A stretch of 64,000 nucleotides of DNA from Flavobacterium sp. CF108 (lineage in GTDB: Bacteria > Bacteroidota > Bacteroidia > Flavobacteriales > Flavobacteriaceae). This document shows positions 34,359 to 42,429 of the stretch, piece by piece. The DNA is taken from positions 341,374-405,373 of the forward strand of contig NZ_FQWW01000007.1 of assembly GCF_900129795.1 (NCBI RefSeq), given 5' to 3'. Every line of letters starts with the position of its first letter. Within the stretch, counting starts at the first letter, position 1. The notes below the pieces were generated by a model. That model was not told where the DNA came from. It saw nothing but the letters and a program-made list of their open reading frames with translations, and did no database searches. Both the position numbers and the translations under genes were made by a program.

Positions 34359-36638
34359 ATGAAAATAAAAAGTTTAATTTTTTTTGGATTAATACAGTAT
34401 TGCATTTCTGTAAATGCACAAGTTAAAGAACCCGTAGAATATGTAAACCCGTTAATGGGAACACAGTCGCTGCATAATCTTTCAAACGGAAATACCTATC
34501 CCGCAATCTGCAGACCTTGGGGAATGAATTTCTGGACACCACAAACCGGTAAAATGGGCGACGGATGGGCGTATACCTATACCGCAGAAAAAATAAGAGG
34601 ATTTAAGCAAACGCATCAACCTTCACCGTGGATGAACGATTACGGTCAGTTTTCAATTATGCCCGTTACAGGTAAAGTGGCTTTCGCCGAAGATGAACGT
34701 GCAAGTTGGTTTAGTCATAAAGCAGAAGTTTCAAAACCGTATTATTACAGCGTTTACTTGGCAGATTATGATGTAACAACAGAAATTACAACAACAGAAC
34801 GAGCAGCACATTTTCAGATTACATTTCCAGAAAACGAAAAGTCTTCAATTGTAATAGATGCTTTCGACAAAGGATCATATATCAAAATAATTCCGTCAGA
34901 AAATAAAATTATTGGCTATACAACCCGTAATAGCGGCGGTGTTCCTCAAAATTTCAAAAACTATTTTGTATTAGTATTTGATAAACCATTTGCAGCCAAT
35001 TCTACATGGATTGATAAAGTCCTGACAAAAGATAAATTAGAAGCAGTTGGACTTCACACAGGCGCAATAGTTGAATTTAAAACCAAAAAAGGAGAAAAAG
35101 TTAACGTAAAAGTGGCTTCTTCTTTTATAAGCCCAGAACAGGCGGAACTGACTTTAAAGAACGAATTAGGTGCAGCATCTTTCGATGAAACTTTAGCACA
35201 ATCTAAAAACGAATGGAATAAAGTTTTAGGAAAAATTACGGTTGAAGATACAAACGAAGATCAGTTAAAAACTTTCTATTCTTGCTTATACCGCACCGTT
35301 TGTTTTCCACAAAAACAATATGAAATAAATAAAGAAGGCCAAATTGTGCATTACAGCCCGTATAACGGAAAAGTTCTGCCTGGATATATGTATGCAGGAA
35401 CAGGCTTTTGGGATACTTTCCGCGCCTTATATCCTTTGCTAAATTTAGTTTATCCTTCTATAAATAAAGAAATGCAGGAAGGTTTAATAAACGATTATAA
35501 AGAAGGTGGATTTTTACCGGAATGGTCAAGTCCGGGCTTTAGAAACGTTATGGTTGGGAATAATTCTGCCTCTGTAGTTTCTGATGCTTATATGAAAGGA
35601 TTACGCGGTTATGACATTAATACTTTATACGAAGCTTTACAGCACGGAGCTAATAACGAAGGCCCGCTGGAAGCCGTAGGCAGAAAAGGAGTACAGTATT
35701 ATAATACTTTAGGATATGTTCCTTACGATGTTGAGATTAACGAAAATGCAGCCAGAACGCTTGAATATGCTTATGATGATTTTGCAATCTGGAAATTAGC
35801 CAAAGCTTTAGATCGCCCGAAAAAAGAAATTAATCTGCTTGAAAAGCGAATGATGAATTATAAAAAGTTATTTAATCCATCTATCGGATTAATGAGCGGA
35901 CGTAATAAAGACGGAAGTTTTCCACTCAATTTTAATCCGTTTAAGTGGGGAGATGCTTTTACAGAAGGAAACAGCTGGCATTACAGCTGGAGTGTGTTTC
36001 ATGACATTCAGGGTTTAATTGATTTGATGGGCGGAGAGAAAAAATTTACTGCAAAATTAGATGCTGTATTTACAACTCCTCCGGTTTTTGATGATACTTA
36101 TTATGGAGCAGTTATTCACGAAATAAGAGAAATGCAAATCATGAATATGGGACAATACGCACACGGAAATCAGCCAATTCAGCACATGATTTATTTATAT
36201 AATTATGCTGGCGAGCCTTGGAAAACGCAATATTGGTCAAGAGAAGTGATGAACCGTTTGTACAAACCAACTCCTGATGGATATTGCGGTGATGAAGATA
36301 ACGGACAGACTTCTGCCTGGTATATTTTCTCTGCAATGGGATTTTATCCGGTTTGTCCGGCAACAGAAGAATACGTTTTGGGTGCACCATTATTTAAGAA
36401 AACAACTTTACAGCTTGAAAACGGAAAACAGCTTATTATAAACGCTCCAAATAATTCAGATGTAAGCAAGTATGTAAATGAATTGAAATGGGATAATTCA
36501 TCTTATACTAAAAACTATATCAATCATTTTGATGTATTAAAAGGCGGAGAATTGAATTTTGATATGACAAGTTCTCCAAATTTAAAAAGAGGTACAACAT
36601 CAGAGGCGTATCCATATTCTTATTCAACTTCAAAGTAA
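34359..36638 (+). CDS. GH92 enzyme, Gln form, probable phosphomannan-uncapping mannosidase
   Basis: A 759-residue secreted GH92 protein, signal peptide ending VNAQV. The fold markers are as in its neighbour (YVNPLMGTQS; GYCGDEDNGQTSAWY), but the acid motif reads HGNQPIQHM, with Gln605 instead of Glu. In the published family work I recall, this change marks mannose-1-phosphate-6-mannose-cleaving GH92 enzymes, where phosphate is a good leaving group and no general acid is needed. I infer removal of mannose from Man-1-P-6-Man caps of fungal mannan. The GH125 gene follows after 5 bases. Confidence 0.85.
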   Translation: MKIKSLIFFGLIQYCISVNAQVKEPVEYVNPLMGTQSLHNLSNGNTYPAICRPWGMNFWTPQTGKMGDGWAYTYTAEKIRGFKQTHQPSPWMNDYGQFSIMPVTGKVAFAEDERASWFSHKAEVSKPYYYSVYLADYDVTTEITTTERAAHFQITFPENEKSSIVIDAFDKGSYIKIIPSENKIIGYTTRNSGGVPQNFKNYFVLVFDKPFAANSTWIDKVLTKDKLEAVGLHTGAIVEFKTKKGEKVNVKVASSFISPEQAELTLKNELGAASFDETLAQSKNEWNKVLGKITVEDTNEDQLKTFYSCLYRTVCFPQKQYEINKEGQIVHYSPYNGKVLPGYMYAGTGFWDTFRALYPLLNLVYPSINKEMQEGLINDYKEGGFLPEWSSPGFRNVMVGNNSASVVSDAYMKGLRGYDINTLYEALQHGANNEGPLEAVGRKGVQYYNTLGYVPYDVEINENAARTLEYAYDDFAIWKLAKALDRPKKEINLLEKRMMNYKKLFNPSIGLMSGRNKDGSFPLNFNPFKWGDAFTEGNSWHYSWSVFHDIQGLIDLMGGEKKFTAKLDAVFTTPPVFDDTYYGAVIHEIREMQIMNMGQYAHGNQPIQHMIYLYNYAGEPWKTQYWSREVMNRLYKPTPDGYCGDEDNGQTSAWYIFSAMGFYPVCPATEEYVLGAPLFKKTTLQLENGKQLIINAPNNSDVSKYVNELKWDNSSYTKNYINHFDVLKGGELNFDMTSSPNLKRGTTSEAYPYSYSTSK

Positions 36639-36643
36639 AATTT

Positions 36644-38119
36644 ATGCAGTCACGTAGAAAATTTATAAAAAATACAGGAATTTTTTCCGCAGGATTATTA
36701 GCGCTTCAAACCGATGTTTTTGGACTTAATTCAGATGCATTTCAGTTTCCTTTAAAAGATTTCATTAGCAAAAGACCTCCGCTTGCCGAAAGAAAATTTA
36801 CAAGTAAAGCAGTCGAAGCGGCAATTGTGAGAATCAAAAAACAAATAGCAAATCCAGAATTGGCATGGTTATTTGAAAACTGTTTTCCAAATACATTAGA
36901 CACTACAGTCGATTTTGAAATCATCGACGGAAAACCCGATACGTATGTAATTACGGGAGATATTGATGCAATGTGGCTGCGTGACAGTACAGCACAGATT
37001 TGGCCTTATATTCCATTTGTAACAGAAGATCCAAAACTGGCAGAATTAGTAAAAGGAGTAATCAATCGTCAGGCGAAATGTATTTTGCTTGATCCTTATG
37101 CAAATGCTTTTTATAAAGATTTTACCAAAGAAAGCGAATGGAAAAATGACCTTACCAAAATGCAGCCCGGAATTCACGAAAGAAAATGGGAAATTGACAG
37201 TTTGTGTTATCCCGTTCGATTAGCGCACGGCTATTGGAAAGAAACCGGAGACATTAGTTTGTTTGATGCAAAATGGAAAGAAGCGATGCTTTTGATTCTG
37301 CAGACTTTTAAAGAGCAGCAAAGACTGGATGGAAAAGGCGGCCCGTATAGTTTTCAGCGTCAAACGGCTTGGGCTACAGACGGAGTTCCGTTAGGCGGTT
37401 ATGGCTATCCTGTAAAACCTTGTGGATTAATCGTTTCTACTTTTAGACCAAGTGACGACAGTACTTTGTTTGGGTATTTAATTCCAAGCAATATGTTTGC
37501 GATTGAAATATTAGGTTATTTAATCGAGATTTTCTCTTTACCAGCTTTAAAAGACAATGATTTAGTCGCCAAAGCTACTGAGTTAAGAGATCAGGTTCAA
37601 AAAGGTTTAAAAGAAAACGGAATCATTGAACATCCAAAATTCGGAAAAATCATTGCTTTTGAAGTAAACGGATTCGGAAGTTTCCACATGATGGATGATG
37701 CCAATGTTCCTTCATTATTGTCATTACCTTATTTAGGTGCGATTGCTCCAAATGATCCTTTATATCTAAATACACGTAAAGTAGTATTATCAGAAAACAA
37801 TCCGTTTTTCTATAAAGGAAAAGCCGGAGAAGGAATTGGAGGCCCACATACCGGAGTTGATACCATTTGGCCAATGAGTATTGTTTTGAGAGCGATTACA
37901 AGTGTAGACGAAAATGAAATTAAAACTTGCATCAGCAATTTGATTAAAACAAATGCCGATACCGGATTTATGCACGAATCCTTTCATAAAGATGATGTAA
38001 ACAAATTTACCCGTAAATGGTTTGCATGGGCAAATACATTATTTGGAGAAATGATTGTGCACACGAGTATTCATTACCCTCAAATTTTAAAAGAAAAAAT
38101 ATCTAGTACTAAAAGTTAA
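36644..38119 (+). CDS. GH125 exo-alpha-1,6-mannosidase
   Basis: A 491-residue secreted enzyme of the (alpha/alpha)6 GH125 family, which removes terminal alpha-1,6-mannose. The start MQSRRKFIKNTG followed by a hydrophobic stretch is a twin-arginine (Tat) signal, unlike the Sec signals of the other mannosidases. GDIDAMWLRDSTAQIWPYIPF and GGPHTGVDTIWPMS are the conserved active-site regions. It is 5 bases downstream of the second GH92 and 10 bases before the kinase gene, so all three are co-transcribed. Normal length. Confidence 0.92.
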   Translation: MQSRRKFIKNTGIFSAGLLALQTDVFGLNSDAFQFPLKDFISKRPPLAERKFTSKAVEAAIVRIKKQIANPELAWLFENCFPNTLDTTVDFEIIDGKPDTYVITGDIDAMWLRDSTAQIWPYIPFVTEDPKLAELVKGVINRQAKCILLDPYANAFYKDFTKESEWKNDLTKMQPGIHERKWEIDSLCYPVRLAHGYWKETGDISLFDAKWKEAMLLILQTFKEQQRLDGKGGPYSFQRQTAWATDGVPLGGYGYPVKPCGLIVSTFRPSDDSTLFGYLIPSNMFAIEILGYLIEIFSLPALKDNDLVAKATELRDQVQKGLKENGIIEHPKFGKIIAFEVNGFGSFHMMDDANVPSLLSLPYLGAIAPNDPLYLNTRKVVLSENNPFFYKGKAGEGIGGPHTGVDTIWPMSIVLRAITSVDENEIKTCISNLIKTNADTGFMHESFHKDDVNKFTRKWFAWANTLFGEMIVHTSIHYPQILKEKISSTKS

Positions 38120-38129
38120 ACGATTAAAA

Positions 38130-39029
38130 ATGAACACATCATATGCCATAGGGCTAGATATAGGAGGAACACATATTACCGCAGCAGTTATCAATAAAAC
38201 AGAAATGAAAGTCATGGAACTTTCATTATATAAAGAATCATTTGACTCTAATTTACCAGTAAATCAAGTAATAACTATTTGGAAAAAAGTCATTAATACA
38301 GCAATTGAAAATTCAAAAGTTGAAAATATTACAGGAATTGCTGTTTGCATGCCCGGCCCATTTGATTATGAAAAAGGGATCTGCTGGATTAAAGATCAAT
38401 CTAAATACGAACATTTTTACGGATTGAATGTTAGAGAATTACTTTTAGAAAGTCTTAATTTTCCAAATGATTTTCCGGTGCTTTTTGAAAATGACGCTGT
38501 TTGTTTTGGAAAAGGAGAAGTTTTTAAGCAACAGGAAAATCTTTCTAAAAAGGTAATGGCAGTTACTTTAGGTACAGGTTTAGGAGCTTGTTTTATTGAT
38601 AAAGGAGTTTCGATAAGTACAGGAAATCAGGTGCCAACAGATGGAGAAATTTACAATCTTGAATATAAAGAAGGGATTGCCGAAGATTATGTTTCTGTGA
38701 GAGGTCTTTTGTCTCATTATAAAACATTAAGTGGTTTTACGCTCAAGAATGGTTTAGAGCTTTATGATTTAGCTGTTAGTGGAGATCAGCAAGCTGTGAA
38801 AGTATTCGAAACCATGGGTAAAGATTTAGCCGAAGTTGTAATTCCGTGGATAAAGAATTTCTCGGCAGAGCGTATTATTATTGGCGGTAAAATTGCCAAT
38901 GCAAGTGATTTGTTTCTGTCTACATTTAATAAAACTGTAAAAGAATCAGGTTTAGAAACACAGGTTTCTATTTCTACAGATAATGAAATTGCAGCTTTAT
39001 TAGGAGCAGTAAGTTTTCTTCGCGATTAG
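38130..39029 (+). CDS. ROK-family sugar kinase
   Basis: A 299-residue cytoplasmic kinase, probably phosphorylating mannose or glucose released by the locus. GLDIGGTHITAAVI is the ATP-binding start, and FENDAVCFGKGE holds the catalytic Asp. GTGLGACFIDKG follows. The usual zinc-binding CxCGxxGCxE cluster of most ROK kinases is not seen; the corresponding region reads GEIYNLEYKEGIAEDYVSVRG. It is last in the GH92-GH125-kinase unit, which is closed by a perfect hairpin. Substrate inferred from the locus. Confidence 0.88.
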   Translation: MNTSYAIGLDIGGTHITAAVINKTEMKVMELSLYKESFDSNLPVNQVITIWKKVINTAIENSKVENITGIAVCMPGPFDYEKGICWIKDQSKYEHFYGLNVRELLLESLNFPNDFPVLFENDAVCFGKGEVFKQQENLSKKVMAVTLGTGLGACFIDKGVSISTGNQVPTDGEIYNLEYKEGIAEDYVSVRGLLSHYKTLSGFTLKNGLELYDLAVSGDQQAVKVFETMGKDLAEVVIPWIKNFSAERIIIGGKIANASDLFLSTFNKTVKESGLETQVSISTDNEIAALLGAVSFLRD

Positions 39030-39037
39030 ACTAAAAC

Positions 39038-39077
39038 AAAACAAAACGGATGAGCAATTACTCATCCGTTTTGTTTT
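39038..39077. terminator. Bidirectional terminator
   Basis: A perfect 17-bp stem, AAAACAAAACGGATGAG/ CTCATCCGTTTTGTTTT (39038-39054 and 39061-39077), lies between the convergent kinase and DsbA-like genes. T-rich on both strands, it can serve both. Confidence 0.85.
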
Positions 39078-39093
39078 ATTATTTCTATTTAAA

Positions 39094-39723
39094 TTATTTT
39101 AAACCTTCTTTAATTGTCTGAACAAAAGCTTCAACAGGCTGAGCGCCCGAAACTGCATATTTTCGATCAAAAACAAAAAATGGAACTCCCTGCACGCCAA
39201 TTTCCTGCGCTTCTTTAATATCGCTTTGAACTTCTTTTAAATATAAACTTTCGCTTTCCAGAACTTCCAAAACATCATCTTTGTTTAATCCTGCTTTTTC
39301 AGCTAATTCAATTAAAGTTGGACCGTCATTTAAGTCTCTTCCTTCTGTAAAATAAGCTTTAAAGAAGATTTCCTCCATCTCGTCGCCTAATTTTTTAGTT
39401 TTAGCCAATTGAATAATTCTATGCGCTTCTAAAGAATTTGAAATAACCGCTTTATCAAAGTTATAATCTAAGCCTGCACTTTTAGCACGTTCTGCGACAC
39501 CTTTATGCATTTCTCTTGATTGTTCAACAGACATGCCTTTTCGTTCCGCTAAATACGTGTAAACGTCTTTTTCTGGTTGTGGCGTAATAGTTGGATCAAG
39601 CTGAAAGCTTTTCCATTCAATTTCAAAATCATTATTTGGAAATTCAGCCAAAGCCGTTTCCAACTGTCTTTTTCCGATATAACAAAACGGACACATGATG
39701 TCCGACCAAATTTCTATTTTCAT
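39094..39723 (-). CDS. DsbA-family protein, FrnE-like
   Basis: A 209-residue cytoplasmic protein with a thioredoxin fold. IEIWSDIMCPFCYIGKRQLE holds a CPFC active-site motif (about residues 11-14), and GVQGVPFFVF is the conserved cis-Pro region. FrnE-like proteins are disulfide oxidoreductases/isomerases, some linked to polyketide formation, others general. No signal peptide is seen. Convergent with the kinase gene. Confidence 0.9.
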   Translation of the reverse strand: MKIEIWSDIMCPFCYIGKRQLETALAEFPNNDFEIEWKSFQLDPTITPQPEKDVYTYLAERKGMSVEQSREMHKGVAERAKSAGLDYNFDKAVISNSLEAHRIIQLAKTKKLGDEMEEIFFKAYFTEGRDLNDGPTLIELAEKAGLNKDDVLEVLESESLYLKEVQSDIKEAQEIGVQGVPFFVFDRKYAVSGAQPVEAFVQTIKEGLK

Positions 39724-40135
39724 AAGTGCAAAGTTAAAGAAAAATTTGTTTCAGGTTTGAAGTTTCAGGTTGCATAGCTTGTGGAATTTTTTAACGCAAA
39801 GCACGCTAAGATTTTTTGATATAGATTGTATTCAGAATTCGCTAAGTTCGCAAAGCTATATCAACACAAAGCTTTGCGAACTTAACGGTTTTATAAACCT
39901 AGCTTATTATAAAAAACTTAGCGCGCTTTGCGTTAAAAAACTGCATAAAGTTTGTAGCAGTGTTTTGCACTGCAGTTGAAATTGCTTCGTTCCACGCAAT
40001 GATGCATTTGTCTGCTTTGAAGTTTATTTTTATGATAAAAGAAAAATCCTTTTCATATGTAAAAAACAAGTATTTTTAGTACAAAAGTCAGTGGAAAACT
40101 AATTTGTTGATTTAGATGTAATTATAAAATTTATT
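39724..40135. other. Repeat-bearing intergenic region
   Basis: No gene is supported. The region holds GTTTCAGG-type repeats (39749-39774), fold-back copy 2 (39791-39936) and an A/T-rich leader before the barrel gene. A short open frame across the repeat is a shadow. Confidence 0.5.
39791..39936. repeat. Fold-back palindromic element, copy 2
   Basis: A 146-bp copy. Outer arms TTAACGCAAAGCACGCTAAG and CTTAGCGCGCTTTGCGTTAA (one change against copies 1 and 3), inner arms CTAAGTTCGCAAAGCT and AGCTTTGCGAACTTAA. Same layout as copies at 22708 and 40863. Confidence 0.85.
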
Positions 40136-40789
40136 ATGAAGAAAAACATTATCTATTTTTTATTGATCTTACTTTCAGCCAATTCTAATGCCCAGATTAG
40201 AGGTTTTATTGATTTATCGTTTTATCGGCATACTGATTTTCAAGGTTCTAGTTATATTCAGGGTGGGTTAGGTTTAGAAGCTAAAGTATACAAGTTCTTA
40301 AAACCTGAGTTTGGGGTAACTTATTATTATGGAACTCTCGAAGATTATAATAAAACAGATGCTGTTGGAAACATCACAAGTGTTGCAAAAGTAAATGCAA
40401 AAGCTTTAAATTTTGGATTTACGCCTAAAATATGTCTTTCTTGTGGCGAATATAGTGCTGGAGATGTTCTTCTTCAAATTCTTCCTACGTATAATATATC
40501 AAGAATCGAAGCTCAGCAGAATTATACCACAATCAACCAGAATAATCCATCTCAATCGAAAACCAAAAAGGATATTGTTACAGAATGGCAGCAATCTGTA
40601 GGTATTGGACTTGGTATAGATATTATTCTTTCAGATAAAAATTATGATTCTTTGGCGATCAATCTATATTATACTGGTGTGAATATGGGAAAAGCGATAG
40701 GTGAAGTAGAAAGTACCAATACAAGATACGACAGCCGCACTTTAGGATTTGGATTGAACTATTATTTTGGTTTCAAGAAGAAAGATTAA
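40136..40789 (+). CDS. Outer-membrane beta-barrel-like protein
   Basis: A 217-residue protein with signal peptide ending NSNAQI and alternating hydrophobic strands through the mature part (GLGLEAKVYKFLKPEFGVTYYYG), ending in a strand LNYYFGFKKKD. This pattern is of small outer-membrane porin-like barrels, but the final residue is not the aromatic one typical of the class. Function unknown. It stands alone between two fold-back copies. Confidence 0.7.
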   Translation: MKKNIIYFLLILLSANSNAQIRGFIDLSFYRHTDFQGSSYIQGGLGLEAKVYKFLKPEFGVTYYYGTLEDYNKTDAVGNITSVAKVNAKALNFGFTPKICLSCGEYSAGDVLLQILPTYNISRIEAQQNYTTINQNNPSQSKTKKDIVTEWQQSVGIGLGIDIILSDKNYDSLAINLYYTGVNMGKAIGEVESTNTRYDSRTLGFGLNYYFGFKKKD

Positions 40790-40803
40790 AAGGCTGGTGA
40801 ATT

Positions 40804-41050
40804 GTTTCAGGTTTAAAGTTTCAGGTTTCAGGTTGAAATGCGATTAAACTTTGTGCTGATTTTTAACGCAAAGCACGCTAAGATTTTTTTAAGTTAGGTT
40901 TTTATAAAACCGCTAAGTTCGCAAAGCTATATCAACACAAAGCTTTGCGAACTTAGCGCATTGTAAATACAGTCTATATCAAAAAAAACTTAGCGTGCTT
41001 TGCGTTAAATTTCACAACGAACCTGAAACATGAAACCTAAAACTTGAAAC
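40804..41050. repeat. Fold-back element copy 3 with outer GTTTCAGG arms
   Basis: The 146-bp core (40863-41008) has outer arms TTAACGCAAAGCACGCTAAG and CTTAGCGTGCTTTGCGTTAA and inner arms GCTAAGTTCGCAAAGCT and AGCTTTGCGAACTTAGC. Around it, GTTTCAGGTTTAAAGTTTCA (40804-40823) and the reverse-type GAAACCTAAAACTTGAAAC (near 41032-41050) make a third, outermost pair of inverted arms, so the composite is about 247 bp. Confidence 0.85.
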
Positions 41051-41061
41051 AAAAACCATCA

Positions 41062-41100
41062 AAAATAAAAAACCGCAACTCTTTTAAAGAATTGCGGTTT
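41062..41100 (-). terminator. dnaN terminator
   Basis: AAACCGCAA (41070-41078) and TTGCGGTTT (41092-41100) form a hairpin. On the minus strand it is followed by a T-rich stretch (the complement of AAAAATAAAAAAA), so it fits the 3' end of dnaN, whose stop lies at 41205. Confidence 0.65.
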
Positions 41101-41204
41101 CTAGGTATAAAAAATGGTTGGTTAATAGCGATATTTTTTTTTACAATGATATGTCTTTAATTTCAAATTTAAAAAAATCCCTGTAACAAAAAGAAGTTTT
41201 GATG

Positions 41205-42323
41205 TTAACTATTTAACATTACCGGCATTACCAACATTGTTACCGTTTCACCTTCTTCTAAACCGTCTGCAGGCGTTAAAATTCCGGCTCTATTTGGTAA
41301 TGACATCTCTAACATAATCACATCAGATTGAAGGTTTGTCAGCATTTCGATTAAGAAACGGGAGTTAAAACCAATTTGTAAATCATCACCTTGATAATCA
41401 CAAGTCAATCTTTCTTCTGCTTTGTTTGAGTAATCGATATCTTCAGCAGAAACATTTAATTCAGCTCCTGCAATTTTTAAACGAATTTGGTGTGTAGTTT
41501 TGTTTGAGAAAATCGCAACACGACGAACAGAGCTTAAAAATAAAGAACGATCAATTAATAATTTGTTTGGATTTTCTTTTGGAATTACCGCTTCGTAATT
41601 AGGGTATTTTCCGTCGATTAAACGACACATTAAGATATAATTGTCAAATGAGAAAGTCGCATTTGAATCGTTATATTCAATTTTTACTTCAGCATCAGAA
41701 CTTCCTAAAATACTTTTTAAGATATTTAAAGGTTTCTTTGGCATAATAAAATCAGCAACCTGAGACGCTTTTACATCTGCACGAGCGTATTTTACTAATT
41801 TATGAGCATCTGTAGCAACAAAAGTTAAACCTTCTGGAGAAAACTGAAAAAATACTCCAGACATTACCGGACGTAAATCATCGTTTCCGGCAGCGAAGAT
41901 CGTTTTACTTACAGCAGTTGCCAAAACATCAGCAGGAACTAAAGTTACAGACGGATCTTCAAGATTTACAGACTTAGGAAATTCTTCTCCGGCTGCGTAT
42001 GCTAATGCATATTTACCTGAGTTAGAACTAATTTCAACTGTATTGTTGTCTGCAACAGTAAAAGTTAAAGGCTGCTCTGGAAATGTTTTTAAAATTTCAA
42101 GTAAAAGTTTTGCCGGTACAGCAACGCTTCCTTTACTTTTAGAATCGATTGATAATGTAGCCGACATTGTCGTTTCAAGATCTGAAGCCGAAACAGTCAA
42201 CTCACTATTGTTTAGTTCAAATAAAAAGTTGTCTAAAATAGGCAACGTATTGTTACTGTTAATTACACTACCTAAAACTTGTAATTGTTTTAATAAGTAC
42301 GAACTCGATACTATAAATTTCAT
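41205..42323 (-). CDS. dnaN: DNA polymerase III beta subunit (sliding clamp)
   Basis: A 372-residue clamp that encircles DNA and holds the replicase. Three clamp domains of about 120 residues each, beginning MKFIVSSSYLLKQLQVLGSV; VPAKLLLEILKTFPEQPL in domain I; and the C-terminal ETVTMLVMPVMLNS. I use the ATG at 42321-42323, preceded by AAAAGAG and matching the usual clamp N-terminus, instead of a frame 12 codons longer. A good promoter lies 60 bases upstream. No dnaA is near. Confidence 0.97.
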   Translation of the reverse strand: MKFIVSSSYLLKQLQVLGSVINSNNTLPILDNFLFELNNSELTVSASDLETTMSATLSIDSKSKGSVAVPAKLLLEILKTFPEQPLTFTVADNNTVEISSNSGKYALAYAAGEEFPKSVNLEDPSVTLVPADVLATAVSKTIFAAGNDDLRPVMSGVFFQFSPEGLTFVATDAHKLVKYARADVKASQVADFIMPKKPLNILKSILGSSDAEVKIEYNDSNATFSFDNYILMCRLIDGKYPNYEAVIPKENPNKLLIDRSLFLSSVRRVAIFSNKTTHQIRLKIAGAELNVSAEDIDYSNKAEERLTCDYQGDDLQIGFNSRFLIEMLTNLQSDVIMLEMSLPNRAGILTPADGLEEGETVTMLVMPVMLNS

Positions 42324-42382
42324 CTCTTTTGTTTTATTTTTTGAGGTAATGCCGAGCATTTAGGCGCTGGGCATACGGATTA

Positions 42383-42414
42383 CAAATATATCGTAAACAT
42401 TCTTAGTTTCGCAA
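42383..42414 (-). promoter_or_regulatory. dnaN promoter
   Basis: On the minus strand, TTG (complement of 42412-42414), 21 bases, then TATATTTG (complement of 42383-42390) match the flavobacterial consensus. This gives a leader of about 53 bases and supports the dnaN start at 42323. Confidence 0.65.
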
Positions 42415-42429
42415 TTTTTTTATTAACAT

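Noticed and set aside
39770..39979. 69-codon frame in the repeat before the barrel gene
   Set aside because: It is formed by the palindromic repeat arms, and the peptide differs from anything expected of a gene.
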